Of a stretch of 64,000 nucleotides of DNA, positions 1 to 17,105 are shown piece after piece. Within the stretch, counting starts at the first letter, position 1; each line of letters opens with the position of its first letter. The DNA is taken from the NCBI GenBank assembly GCA_963556255.1, contig OY744615.1:15045537-15109536 (forward strand). The letters run 5' to 3'. This stretch comes from Allolobophora icterica. Lineage: Eukaryota > Annelida > Clitellata > Crassiclitellata > Lumbricidae. The notes beneath the pieces are model-generated. The model was not told where the DNA came from and ran no database searches. It saw nothing but the letters and a program-made list of their open reading frames with translations. The translations under genes were made by a program, and so were the position numbers.

Positions 1-35
<35 letters not shown>

Positions 36-71
36 GATTGATAGATAGATAGATAGATAGATGGATGGATG

Positions 72-129
<58 letters not shown>

Positions 130-140
130 GAGTGAGAGAC
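1..140. repeat. (GATA)n/(GACA)n microsatellite
   Basis: Tetranucleotide array that begins as GATA units and changes to GACA units near position 88, with a few GATG variants near 60. It runs off the left edge of the window. Confidence 0.97.
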
Positions 141-750
141 AGAAACAGACTGAGAGACAGTGTATGGTGTATATATATATAGTCTGTTTTATGAAACTGT
201 ATGTAGATCGAGGGGACCAACAGATGATACTGGCACCGACGGTCAACCAGCTGCGGACCCTGGCCGAGTGCGACGCCCATGCCGTCAAGGCAGCCACTCG
301 AGCGATGGCCGAGGTCACGAAGCGAATGGAGGAGGCGTCGAGAGCCGCCGCCGTCTCGAACCAGATCCGCTTTGTCGGGTGGCCAGGGTCAGGGACCGCC
401 GTCGTGTCCTCAGTCGACCAATAACGTCTCGATGAAGACAGAAGAACCAGTAACCAAACGATCGACCCTAGAGGACGGGGTTCGATTCCCGACTCCACTG
501 CACCGAACCAACTCTTCTGGCGTCAGCACCGCTCACATAAAACTTACCAGTCGAGGTAAGACTTCGTTTGGAACTTAACAACTGATCCTAATAGTCACAG
601 TTTCCGCGTCTGTCTTAGGAAATCCTTAGGAGCCAAGCGATGACCTCTGTTTTAGCTTATTAATTATCCTAGACGCACTAAATAAAACATCATAGCAAGT
701 CTTCTAAACGGCTTCTAATGCATTTTGCAACGTACCCAATCAGTTATATA
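141..750. other. Non-repetitive stretch, no gene recognised
   Basis: A GC-richer patch at about 190-560 has short open frames on the plus strand, one of 86 codons starting at 164, but I recognise no domain. A B-box-like string near 478-495 hints at an old tRNA-derived repeat, without a matching A box that I can see. Confidence 0.4.
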
Positions 751-751
751 G

Positions 752-1012
<261 letters not shown>

Positions 1013-1339
1013 GTTAATTTATCAGCGCGTAAAGAGATTGATATAGGTTTCGAAGTGGAGAGCTACCTCTGTGAAGCCACATTCGAGCTCATCCACTTAT
1101 CTACTTGCACTACTTTTGCTAATGATACTATTGCTATCAATATTATTTTTGTATTGAAACTGCTAATACTTTTGCTTTTTAAATAGTGCTGGTTCTGCTG
1201 CTCTAGAAATTATTATTCTTATTGCTGTCGATAGCACTACTTATGAATAACAATAATAGTGTTGATGCTTTTGATATTGTTAGTATTATTGCTATTGATA
1301 GTGTCAGTATTATAGCTCTTGATGTTGCTAATGCTGCAG

Positions 1340-1455
1340 AGAACGGGCATTCGAATCATCTGGGCAGTTCGATCATTGGCAGCATGGAGATCAATGGTAT
1401 CCTCTACCAGGGAGTTCTCTTCGCCCAGCCTCCACCGACGCACCTCCTCGACTGA
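1340..1455 (+). CDS. Terminal exon of an ARID3/dead-ringer-like transcription factor (partial)
   Basis: After a plausible acceptor (branch-like TGCTAAT, then TGCTGCAG ending at 1339) the frame reads 38 codons to a TGA. It contains SMEINGILYQGVLFAQPP, which matches the conserved C-terminal end of the REKLES region of ARID3/dead-ringer proteins, where an EING-x-x-Y-x-GVLFAQ signature is typical. This family binds AT-rich DNA through an ARID domain, and the REKLES region mediates self-association and nuclear traffic. The upstream exons would lie left of the window; none is recognisable in 1-1339. The frame also opens further upstream through an AT-rich, low-complexity stretch that I read as intron. 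Alternatives are a retro-fragment or an exon fossil. Confidence 0.6.
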
Positions 1456-2135
1456 AGTCACGCGATTACGTCACTCGTATGACGTAGTTTGTCCGAGAGA
1501 ACGCCGTCGTCGTTGTCAGCGCACGACACGTGACTTCCGCTCTGGCGAATTGCCAAAACAATTGATTGGGTCATCAGCAGAGGAAGTGCGGGTGCTATGT
1601 CGTAGTAGGAATGAGTTGGCAACCCAAGTCGACATGGACAGCATCGGCGTCAAGCGCCTTGTTGACGTACACAGCAACAGACTAAGAATTCGAAAGATAG
1701 GCGGACGGAAGAAAAGGCAGACCAAGAGGACACAGAGAGACACATACACATACAGAGACAGAGAGACAGAGACCTAGTTGCCAAAGTGAACTTTTTGTTT
1801 GTGCTTATTTGTAATTAGGCGACCAACATATTTCTGAAACTCGTTGTTTTAATTCACCCCTCGTTACCGCCATCCCGGTCACAAACATTGCGATGGCTGT
1901 CACAGTTGTCACGAACCAGATTCCTATGGGACCAGAAACACAATTTACCCCATTGGAAATAAATATTGTTGACATCGACGTTGTTATGTCCGCATTGGGT
2001 TCTTGTTTTTGCCCTGAAATTCTCATAGTTAGGCCTACACGCCGTAAAAAGTACTACCAGCAGTACTGCTAATATTAATACAAATTAATACAAATATTAA
2101 TTCCAGTAATAGAACTAATACCAACATCATTTAAA
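1456..2135. other. Probable 3' flank of the ARID3-like exon
   Basis: No further domain-bearing frame is seen. A purine-rich stretch with CACA/GAGA tracts lies near 1720-1780. If the upstream exon is real this would hold its 3' UTR. Confidence 0.3.
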
Positions 2136-2345
2136 ATAGTGTATTTGCCCGTCATAATTATGACGGCAGTGTATATCGGTGGTTAAAATGCTCTGATCGC
2201 CGTCGTCAAGACCGCCGTCTTCAAGACGGCAGTAATGACGTCACAAACGGTTTCACAATAGAACAGAAAGCGTTTGTAACGTAGCGTCCTACGACGGACA
2301 CACGTACGGAAACTATATGTATAGATACTAATAGTAATAATCCTG
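2136..2345. repeat. Dispersed ~200-bp repeat, copy 1
   Basis: Shares a long block with 25513-25725 in the same orientation, including the strings GGTTAAAATGCTCTGA, CGCCGTCGTCAAGAC and GACGTCACAAACGGTTTCAC. Related GACGTCAC and GTCTTGACGGT strings occur in the palindrome at 39.4-39.8 kb. No coding capacity. It is probably a non-autonomous element; its ends are not defined. Confidence 0.8.
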
Positions 2346-2446
2346 CCTAAATGGATTGAACTATTATCGGAGGGGTGCACAGGATAAAGCACTTTCAAAA
2401 AAGCTGTAGGGGTGAAAGGTTGGTAGATGATTTTTGAACTGTCCTT

Positions 2447-2471
2447 TTAAAAGGACGCCATGCGTTAGAGG
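2447..2471 (+). mobile_element. Solo piggyBac-like terminal remnant
   Basis: TTAA followed by AAGGACGCCATGCGTTAGAGG closely matches the ends of the intact piggyBac-like element at 28.95-31.56 kb, whose ends read AAGGACGCTATGCG after TTAA. No partner end is seen nearby, so this is either a lone terminus or one end of a decayed copy. Confidence 0.6.
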
Positions 2472-2475
2472 GTTA

Positions 2476-5400
2476 ATTATATTTTAGTAACACTATTGTT
2501 CATGTATAGGCCTAGGTCTATAGTAAGATGCTTATTATGTTGAACAAGAAACACCAATTTTATTCTAATTGTTATTCCTGAATATTAAATTTTATTGCGA
2601 AATCAGTATTGCCTCTGTTACTATCCCTTTTACCCAATGGATGGTATTCAAACGATAGGACGAAAGAAATGTTTGATACAGGCCTACTGGTTAGGCTACA
2701 TCTCTTTGCAGGAAGATGAGACAGCGAGGGAGAGGAGTGGCCATCCGCCCACATAAGCCGAAGTAAAGAAAATCAAGTCGCTAACATTTCGTATTCATGG
2801 CTACCACGGGCAAGTCTAAGGGACTGACCTTCTACTGCGAAAATGTCGGCGCCTGTCAACTGATCCTCGGAGGTAGTCCTCTGTACGTCGTTCTGATCAT
2901 TCAGTTTGCAGCTTAGCTGACCATCGATCTGAAAATGCTATTCAGGTGTAGTGGAAATTATTTTTTTACAACTTATGTAACGCCGGTGTCTGATGCACAA
3001 GGCCTATGACGCACCACCCTCAAGCCCTTAAGGCTTATCAGGTCAATATCCACAGTTTGTTGAGACAGCGACGCAGACTGTGGTGACTGTGGTGGATAAA
3101 GCAATTTTCTGCAACAGGCATGTTTTAAGTTTAGAATGAAATGACACAACGACTGAGCAGAATGGTAGCCTACATACATCGATATCCGCGCCCACACAAC
3201 CGAGCTGTTAATAGCCGCGTCCATACAAAACCGCGACCTTGAAAGTCGCGACTTATAGGAGGGAAGAAAGCATAACAATAAATGAAAGTAATAATTATAT
3301 TGTCATTCATTGTCATTTTTGCTGTAACTTACTATAAAATAAATGTTATCATCATTCTTCATCATTAGCCTAATATAAAGAAATAAAATAATATTATAAT
3401 AGATTAAATAGCGCGATATAATTAAAAAAATATGGAATTGATATTTGTCCAGGGTTATAGTCTTTAAAATCTATCGTCTACAAATTACATGTATTTAGGC
3501 TTAGTCAATCTTGCATAATCATAATGTTCTAAAACGACGAATGAGAAAGTTAACAACTAGGCTTGTAAATTTAAGTTAGGCCCTATGTTCGATCCCACGA
3601 AGATAACGCAACAAAGCACGATCCACGTAGGCCTAATCGGCGACGTTGGCTTTGATTCGGGTCGATCGAATAACTGTATCTCTGTAGATTCGTCGACCAG
3701 GAGCAGGTTGTTGATTGAATTAAATCAAAAACAGTTAATATAAGCGATGACAGTCGCGGTTGTGATCGTCGCTATAATGAACAACACGCGATAATTAACG
3801 GCACGGGTCTGTGCGCGCGGATTTTAACGGCATGGTAAGTTTTTCTTATAGAGCGCGCAGTTTTTAACCTAATGTAAACCGAGCAGAATACAGGACGATA
3901 GATACAGGGAAAGATAGCAATTATCTGAAAAGAGCGGGTTGAGACGCGGTGTTATGGCTTCCATCAGTTTCTCTTGCCGCATAGGGCCTACTCAAGATGG
4001 CCTTTTAGCATTTTCTCCGACCCGCTGGTCGGCTGAGTATGGGGACCCTAATACTGAAGCATCCATAAAGAAACAGCCAAGAATCGCCCGCTCATTCAGA
4101 ATTGTTCTCTTCAAACTGCTGAGCTATTACCGACAATCTTTTGGTATTTCTTGTAATGTTGATGTTGACTGTGGGGAAAGGCGACGTTTGTTCTTTGCAG
4201 ATCCTAGTGCTTCTTTCACGCCATGTCGAAGAAACAAACATCAGCTGAAACAAATAAACACGAACAAATGATTCAAGACTCAGATTGTAAGTTAAAGTAA
4301 GAAAATCTCTAATATCAGGCTTCATTGCTGTTTCTTTTTTAGTGTATCTGTCAGTTTTTTATGGACGCTTAGTTATTTATAAAGCACTAGGTAGCCAATC
4401 CTTATCACAGTTAGGCCATCTTTGTCAATACCTAGGCCTATTCAGTAACGTACGCGAGAGGACACGAGACGGTTATATTACATGACATTATCATCATCAT
4501 CTGTGGCGTGCTCTAAATAATAATAAATAATAATTTCAGGGACACTTTCGCCAGTCAGGAAATAGACGAATAGGGCCATTCCGGACACACTTCATTTTAC
4601 TTCCTACTTTAGTTAATATTCAAGTCCCTGAGGGATCCTGTATACCTCGGGGCTTAAAAAATAATAACGACGAACATTTCTAGGACGCCGTAACACAGCA
4701 CGTGCCGTTACAAGGGTGCCTTCGCAAACCTTGCACAAAGAATCAGTTTGTTGCTGTGCAACCTTGGACTTTAGCAATGTTAGTCCCAGGTGCAACTATA
4801 GCAAATTAAGATCAAATAAGTTTGATTTTCCGGAACAATTTAATCGAAGCAGACTTTAACACTTCACTACTAATCCGCAGTGATGTGTCAAATAATCATT
4901 TTAATTGCTTTTTAATTGCATTAACCGTACACTGACAGCTTGGGAGTTTACCTACATGTATGTGCAGATTTCATTGAGCAAAAACAATAAAAACACATCG
5001 AAGAAGAACTTTTATCATCACATCAAAGTGAAAAAATTCAAAGTAGTTTAAGGGTCTACTAGTACAGACAGAATACTTTAATCAAGCCTAAAATGCAAGA
5101 TTTAGCCTGCACAATGAACAGTGTACAGGTGTGTACAGTCAGGCAGAAATAATCAGGGTTCACTATTTGTGTTGGTAGGCGAGTGAAGACTAATTTGGAA
5201 ACAACAAGAACGATCCTTAATCAAAAATAAAGAATGCAAACTAAAATACTTCAGTATAAGTTTAGGTGATTGCGTAGACACACACATAACTGAACTAAAA
5301 ATACTGACAAAATGTCAGAAACATGACCAACAAGTCCTCAAGTGTGGTTGGTAAAACATGAACTTTCAGTTCCTTCGTAAAATTGAAGTTCTGTACACTG

Positions 5401-5479
5401 AATACAAAAATTATGATACGATCATGCGTATTAATACGCATTGTGCAACTCAATATTCCATTTTCTACTGTTTCGATCA

Positions 5480-5480
<1 letters not shown>
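2476..5480. other. Intergenic stretch, no convincing gene
   Basis: Only short frames occur on both strands. A 39-codon frame at 2797-2916 (+) and a 101-codon frame at 2973-3278 (-) have no features I recognise. The tail-like sequence at 4620-4670 (CTGAGGGATCCTGTATACCTCGGGG then AAAATAATAA) resembles the 3' end of the LINE family at 37.6-38.4 kb, so a LINE stub may lie there. Confidence 0.4.
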
Positions 5481-9965
<4,485 letters not shown>

Positions 9966-10442
9966 ATGCATCAATTTCAAATTTTTTGCCGAGAAATGAG
10001 CACACATTATGGCTTTCACAGAGATGAATCAAAATTGTTAAGAATATTGCTATATGCAAAAGAAGAGAACGCAGGAAGAAACTTTTGTCGACCTCACTCC
10101 ATTAACGCTGTTACGGATTTAACCAATCATAAGTCATGAAATCGTCTACAAAACCCTCAACAGATTAGGCTTATATAATTAAAGGGACCTATTCCATTTT
10201 AGAATCCATTACTCTCGGTGAAGTTTCAAACTCGCCTATAATAATAACTGTCCATAGTGAAGAAGATACCATTGCACACATTGCATGGCTACCTCAACTA
10301 CACCGCTGCATATTGCACACGCAAACACGTACAGCATGTGTAAGTCGTTTCTTTCGAATCTATCAATATGTGTATTTATTACCTTCGAACCAAAGGATGA
10401 ATTACGGTTTTTAAAGCTCTGATGGCATGCAGAAAACTAGAG

Positions 10443-10745
10443 TCAGTTAAAGCCTGTATCATCATCATCATCATCATCATAAGTTCCTGACGCCAGCCAT
10501 TTGGCGGCAATGAGTACGAATAAATGATCTCCATTGCCTCGGTCATTTGTCAGGTCTATTGTCCCCATTAATGTCGGTCCAAGTGATGTTATGTCCTCAG
10601 CTATATTATCTATCCAGCGTAGTCTTGGTCTGCCTTTGTGTCTTTTCCCTTCGAATCTTGCATGTAGTGCACTGTGTGGGATTCGGTCAACTGGCATCCT
10701 CTCTACATGTCCAAACCATCGGAGTCTTCGTTGAACGACTTGTAT
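10443..10745 (-). mobile_element. RTE-type LINE 3' end
   Basis: The minus-strand frame 10697-10443 begins MPVDRIPHSAL and contains GKRHKGRPRLRW-DNI, the hallmark C-terminal end of RTE-like retrotransposon ORFs (GKR-x-x-GRPR-x-RW). The element's 3' side carries an (ATG/CAT)n tract at about 10459-10481, consistent with a short-repeat LINE tail. The rest of the ORF is absent, so this is a 5'-truncated copy. Confidence 0.7.
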
Positions 10746-11404
10746 ACTAAGAAAAATTCCTCTGTAGAATTATCAGCGATGCTGCCAGCTTAGGCGATGA
10801 TCACTAGGAAAAAAATCCAGTCGTAGGCTACTGATCTGATCTTTGTCAAAAAAATATTCAGTCGTAAGGCCTACAACACGAACTCGTTTACAAGTATCGC
10901 AATTCTTTTCGTGTTTCTGTCTCTTCTGTCTCTCTGTCTGTGCACCACGATGTTAATTAAGATGTAATGGTGTAGTCCTTAGCGAATGAGGTCTTTAAAA
11001 TAGAAACTAAGCGGGAGATAGAGAGCGCACCGTATTGGGCTTCTTCTTCCGGTTCTCTGCCTTCTTAGGCAGGTTCGTAAGTCCAATGTGGCCATTCGTG
11101 GCGTTGTTTGTGGCAATAGCATCACTCGATGTCTTCCTCTCGTCCTTTTCCCTTCCATTCTTCATTCATTTGACTCCGCATTAGCTTTAGAGCAGCGCTT
11201 TTTAAATTTGGAGTTGACGATTAGGATTAATTGCCAATGTCAGTTTGTTCTTGAGCAACTTAAGATTAACCTGCTTCTTATTATTTATCCACCATAGGCT
11301 GCCTCTTTGCTTCAGCAGACCGATCTTTTTGATGTTGACCTGATTGTGGCTTTAGTTTGGTTCGCCATCGGTTGTTTTCTTGCGCATTAGACATAGGTGC
11401 TTTA
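10746..11404. other. Intergenic stretch
   Basis: Short frames only. No domain, structural RNA or terminal repeat is recognised. Confidence 0.4.
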
Positions 11405-11961
<557 letters not shown>

Positions 11962-11984
11962 AAGTAACTATTATTACAACCTGA

Positions 11985-12292
11985 GCGGGATACGGAAATT
12001 TCGCTCCCGGAAGAATCGCCCCCGGAAGATTCGCCCCCGACATTTCGCCCCCGGGAAGATTCGCCCCCAAGGAAGTTTCGCCTCCGGGATCTATGATGAA
12101 AATGTAACTAAGACTAGAAGCTGGATTAGCGATGAAAATGTACCTGGTAACTAGAAGACTAGAAGCGGGATCTATGATGAAAATGTAACTAAGATTAGAA
12201 GCTGGATCGACGGGGGCGAAACTTCCGGGTTGCGAAATGTCGGGGGCGAATCTTCCGGGGGCGAATCTTCCGGGGGCGAAAAGTCCTAGAAC
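11985..12292. mobile_element. Foldback element with tandem-repeat inverted termini (GGGGGCGAATCTTCC type)
   Basis: The left arm (about 11995-12090) is a run of CCCGGAAGATTCGCC units; the right arm (about 12210-12290) is the inverse run of GGGGGCGAATCTTCC units. The core repeats a TGATGAAAATGTAACTAAGA-like unit three times. The same architecture with different unit sequence occurs at 25.8-26.26 kb, and the core motif resembles that of the TIR element at 17.79-18.17 kb. No coding capacity. Confidence 0.8.
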
Positions 12293-12293
12293 C

Positions 12294-12395
12294 GAACTCA
12301 ATCACTTTGAGACTTTCTTGTGGTCTTGGAAAAGGAAAAAGACATTCCTTTGCATATGCTCAAGACCACAAGAAAGTCTCAAAGTGACTGAGTTC
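12294..12395. repeat. Hairpin with 35-bp stem
   Basis: The arms 12294-12328 and 12361-12395 are reverse complements over 35 nt with a single mismatch, around a 32-nt loop. It directly abuts the foldback element. Size and shape are like a miRNA precursor, but the near-perfect stem would also suit a young inverted duplication or a small foldback element. Confidence 0.8.
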
Positions 12396-13035
12396 ATATC
12401 TGAAACTCTTACGAAATTAATGTACGATTTAAACAGCTGGCAAAATAAAGTGAAGGAGTTATCTAGAATAATCGATATAATAATATAGGCCTAAGCTTTG
12501 TGTAGATGCTTATTGAATTGCTTATTGTGGTTGAACGAGTGACAAAATGATTGGATACAAGATGCACGTGATCAACATCGATTCTGTGATAGGATAATGA
12601 TTGATGACGTTATTTTTGTTAAACAAATGGTATTGATGACGTAAAATGCTTTGCCATGGCGACGTCACTGTAGCCGTACGTTAATTTGAAGATTTCTTCT
12701 TAGTTTTAATTCGAAATGGTCGGTTTTAGATCTATTTTCGCGTATTTTTGACAGAAATGACACTCCTGATGTTCAGAAAAAAGAAGATTGACAAGGTGTT
12801 CGATATTACAAGGTATTAAAATCGTTTTTAATCGAAATATTGGAAGGAACGAGCTGACAGGACACGAGAGAAAATGACGACATCGTTTTAAGCTGAATAT
12901 TTAACTTTGTTTTCTTTTGATGGTAGTAGCAGATCTTCTACCACCCAAATATTAAATTAATAAAGAATTAAAATGCTTTACAGAAATCTGCAGAATCACA
13001 TCAGACACGAGTCAGTCTGCTCTAAAGTTTAATGG
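12396..13035. other. Intergenic stretch
   Basis: AT-rich DNA with no recognisable gene or repeat. Confidence 0.4.
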
Positions 13036-13043
13036 CTTTAGGA

Positions 13044-13186
13044 CAGGGTGAGAATTGTCGGGGGCTTGGGGGTTTAACCCCCAGTCTTTCTTTGGACCCA
13101 CAGTAAAGTCTTCATTGCACACTCCAACTCCACGTAAATCAAAGTCTAACTCTCCCCCCAGTCTTTTTCCTACAATTCTCATACTG
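13044..13186. mobile_element. hAT-type MITE, 143 bp, family B
   Basis: Terminal inverted repeats CAGGGTGAGAATTGT and ACAATTCTCATACTG. The 8-bp target duplication CTTTAGGA lies at 13036-13043 and 13187-13194. CAGGG termini and 8-bp duplications are characteristic of hAT transposons. No coding sequence. A longer relative lies at 14771-15140. Confidence 0.9.
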
Positions 13187-13329
13187 CTTTAGGAACTGCA
13201 ATGCAAATGATGAAGATAATGTATTCCTCTTAGACTTTATGTGATCTGTCACCCGAGTTTCCTCTGTCGATTACTGGATGACAAGAAATGTAATTAATCA
13301 GCAGGATTATCTTTTCCAGCTACTTGGAT

Positions 13330-14320
13330 GAATCTGAAATCCTAAGGCTGCAACGTGATGCTCCATCTGTCCATTCTGCATGGAAGATCTATGAGTTGCA
13401 GCGCGGATTTCCACATATGGCCTCAGGCGGTTTTTGTTCGGTCATCAAGTCAAAAGAACAGCCATACAGATATCGGTGTAAACGCTCACATGCCCAAACG
13501 AGTGCCAGAGCCTCACGTTCAGTGTATACGAGTAACGCTTCTCTACATCCGTTAGGGATCGACTAACGTAAGTAATCACTTGTGTTTGACATTGATCATC
13601 TTCCTAAGCAAGAAGGGCACATACCCTACAGGGCTTGCTTGCATCTACTGTTACATATGATCGCTCATTTAGGTTGTAATATGCTGTAACTGCATTTTGA
13701 CTCAAACATGCCTTGATTTCTTCACATGCCCGAGCACTGTTGGACAGATCCCATTTGAACGATAGCCTACCGTTGCTTTGGTTAACTCTCTCAGAGGTTC
13801 AGTTTTTGTTGCATAGTCTTTTCGTGTCTTACTTGGGTTCCAAAGAAATCTATAATCCTTATTGGTGTTGTTGATGCGTACTAATGTATTGTCGTCTGCG
13901 ATCGATTGAGATTTAAAGTCTGGAAACCCTCTGAATTTCTCTTTATCAATGATATTGTCCATTGTCCAGTGTCTATCAGCATTTCGACTGGAAAACCATT
14001 GATAACAACTGGAACATGTGGTAATTTCTTCATTCTCTATTCCTTCAAAACAAAGGCATAGGCTTCTTCTGTTTCGTCTCTTTTCACAGGTTTCTGCACT
14101 TATCTGCCTATTTGACAGACTTGTCGTATCGAGTTTGTCGTTTCCGTGTCGTGTATGCATAGTTTCTTAACTACGGTCTTTGAGAAATTATTGGTACTGT
14201 GGCATTGTATCTTAAAGTGGTTTTGTTTGTTGCAGGCAAAACGTTTGACCCATGCTGAAAATTGCACTTTCCGCCCTTACGTGGATGCTAAAGACCACAG
14301 TTCCGACATATCTGTGTAAC
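13330..14320 (-). pseudogene. Decayed, internally deleted Ty3/Gypsy retrotransposon
   Basis: On the minus strand, from right to left, are: a gag zinc-knuckle-like CRNCGL-HPRKGGKC near 14270-14320; an aspartic protease core VPVVINGFPVEMLIDTG near 13970-14015, with the catalytic DTG; then a jump to the RT-connection and RNase H segment, where ACEEIKACLSQNAVTAYYNL and a VTVDASK motif follow near 13610-13730, then degraded RNase H down to about 13330. Stops and frame changes are scattered throughout, and the reverse transcriptase palm is missing between protease and RNase H. No LTRs are recognised. Assignment to Ty3/Gypsy (metaviridae-like) rests on the order of domains. Confidence 0.75.
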
Positions 14321-14765
14321 AGGTTTCATCTTCTTTGATGTATAGGGCCTACATACTGACGCACGAGTTGTTTTGATGGATATGGTTAACTGGGAGACGC
14401 AGGTAAATAGAATTTGCTTTATTAATTAGGGATGTATTGCAGCTGTTAAAGCATTAAAAATTCAATTTACGAAAGGAACAGGAGGCAGAAGAACGCAGTG
14501 TATAAGAAGAGTTATAAGAAGAGTAAGAAAAACATATGTTGAGATTTGTAGGAGTGAGTTCTCTCCACTGCTGCGTCCTAACTCCCACTGAAGATAATTT
14601 GCCCCATGCATTTCTAGACTGCCCATTGTAGGTCTCTCCTCCTTTGTAGCCAACCAGAAATTGCACCTTGAACAGACAAACAGAGGAAGGGAAATAGATG
14701 AACGGTAACTCTTGCTCGAAGAACATAAGATCTTGAAAGACGCGGTTCGATATCCGTAAGCTCCT
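14321..14765. other. Intergenic stretch
   Basis: A 90-codon minus-strand frame (14726-14454) has no recognised motif. It lies just upstream of the Gypsy relic and could be gag or LTR debris. Confidence 0.3.
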
Positions 14766-14770
14766 TATAG

Positions 14771-15140
14771 CAGGGTGAGAATTGTCAGAGGTTGGGGTTA
14801 AACCCCTAGTCTTTCTTAGGACCCCTCAGTTAAGACTTCATTGCACACCCCAGGGGGTCGTTTCCACCCCCCCCATTTGTGCTAGTGTAGTTATATTGTG
14901 CATATATTTAGCATTTTCTTTCACAATTCACTTTCTGGGTTACTAATAAAGTAATGTTCTGGTTTATTGTGAGATTTGTTACCATTTGTATACTAATAAC
15001 TTTGGTGAAGTCATCACTTTAAGGAGTTCAAGCTTTCTATTGCATTTTTGAATTTTCTTAGTTTGAAAACACCGATAAAATGAAAATTCAACTCCACATG
15101 GATCAAGCTCATCAAAGTCTTTTCTACAATTCTCACACTG
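14771..15140. mobile_element. hAT-type MITE, ~370 bp, family B
   Basis: The ends CAGGGTGAGAATTGTC and ACAATTCTCACACTG match the 143-bp copy at 13044. The flanks CCTTATAG (14763-14770) and CCCTATAG (15141-15148) match at 7 of 8 positions, a slightly decayed 8-bp duplication. An interior block (CATTGCACACCCC, GGGGGTCGTTTCCACCCC) recurs in inverted form inside the tandem array at 18.24 and 19.06 kb. Confidence 0.85.
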
Positions 15141-16204
15141 CCCTATAGGCCGACTTGGGGGCAGCTGTAAAATAAGATCTTGATAATTGTACTGTCACAA
15201 TTATGTTTCGGTGTTAAGGCGGTTTGTCAGTGAGCCTGTCAAAAAACACGAATATATATTATTATTAAATATATACGATTTCTGATAATAAACTTTACTG
15301 TACGACATAGCAGTAGATAATTTCAAATTTGGCTTAATCTGTTTCAGATCATTACGATATTTTTCAGCTGAGAGATTTCTTCAGCTGATAAAAATATAAA
15401 ACCAAAGTGATAGCCAGTACAGCTCAGCCAAATTTAAAGCAGAGCACAGGAAACATCCAGGAAGTCAGCTTTCAAGTAAAGACTATGACAGAAGACGCCA
15501 GGTATTTTAAAATTCAGATTTTCCTTTTGATAAATCTAAGCCAATTTAAGGGAATAAATGCTTTTCAACAGATATATAAAAAGCATCAAGAACGCCAGCA
15601 TTGCAGAATATAAAGAAAAGTGAACTTTATAGACGAAATCAGAGTGAAACCAAGACACCAGGTATTTCCAAATTCAGATTCTTCTGATTTACATCTTTAA
15701 GATACGTTAATACTAAAAGACTTTTTGAGCCGAATATGACACTGTGAAACAGAGATTTTCACCCGGTACAAACATTCAGAAAAAAATCCACGTCAACTCT
15801 GCGGTATAGGCACGATCAGACCAAAGCAAAAATTAGGGCAAATTCAAGAACCGAAGACAGTACTTTTTAAAATTCAGATAATTTGTATTTTAACCCTTTG
15901 CATGCCAGATATTTTTAGCCTTTGTTCTGGCCACGACCAGATATTTTTACGAGTTCTGGTCCATTTCATTCCCTCATGGTAAAAACGTTATATCTCATCA
16001 AATACCGGAGATAGAGCAAAAGTGTAAATATGAAATTTGTTTAGAATTGAATTCTGAACAAATATTTTGCATGTATTTTTTGGCATGGGCTTGTTCTATT
16101 TAGGTGCGGTGGTCTTAAAAGGCGCTATAACAAAAATACATCAAAATCTCATTATGGTGTATAATTAAAGACTGCAAATAATGTTTATAATTGTTCTTTT
16201 AAAA

Positions 16205-17105
16205 GGTATTGTGGCGAAATACACCCGCCACCAGCACCAATCAACCTCACCTTCGTTAACAACCAGCCCCTTAGCAACCAGCCTTCTTAGCAACCATCCT
16301 ACTTTGCAACCAGCTACACGGCCAGACTCAGCCTCTTTAGCAACCAGCCTCCTATAACAACAGCCTCCTTAGCAACCAGACTCAAGGTCAGCCTCACTCT
16401 CTAGCAGTCTCCTTAGCAACCAGCCTTAGCAACTGCATTCCTTAGCAACGGGCTCTCCTTAGCAACCAGCCTCAACATCAGTCTCAGCCTCATTGGAAAC
16501 CAACCTCCTATAAGAGCAGGCCTCCTTAGCAACCAGGCTCGAGGTCAGCCTCACTCTCTAGCAGTCTCCTTAGCAACCAGCCTTAGCAACTGCATTCCTT
16601 AGCAACGGGCTCTCCTTAGCAACCAGCCTCAACATCAGTCTCAGCCTCATTAGCAACCAACCTCCTATAACAACCAGACTCAAGGGTCAGCCTCACTCTA
16701 GCGAACAGCCTCCTTAGCAACCAGCCTTAGAAACTGCCTTCCTTAGCAACGGGCTCTCCTTAGCAATTTGCCTCAAGATCAGTCTCAGCCTCATTAGCAA
16801 CCAACCTCCTATAAGAACAGGCCTCCTTAGCAACCAGGCTCAAGGTCAGCCTCACTCTCTAGCAATGAGTCTCCTTACCAACCAGCCTGTGCAACTGCCT
16901 TCCTTGGCAACAGGCTCTCCTTACCAACCCTCCTCAATATCAGTCTCATTTTCTTTAACAACCAGTCTTCTATAGCAACAGGCCTCCTTTGCAACTCTCT
17001 TTAGTAAACAGTCTCCATAGCAACCAGCCTTAGCAAATGCCATCCTTAGCAACGGGTTCTCTATAGCAATCTGCTTCAAGATCAGTCTCAACCTCTTTAG
17101 CAAGC
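16205..17105. repeat. Minisatellite of TCCTTAGCAACCAGCC units with higher-order period
   Basis: Dozens of short units of the form TTAGCAACCAGCC, arranged in longer ~150-160-bp blocks (AGGTCAGCCTCACTCTCTAG recurs near 16384 and 16544, with variants near 16686 and 16844). It interrupts the larger tandem array. No convincing frame. Confidence 0.9.

Noticed and set aside
16205..17105. A CRISPR-like array
   Set aside because: Repeats are contiguous and variable without unique spacers, and the genome is eukaryotic; this is a minisatellite.
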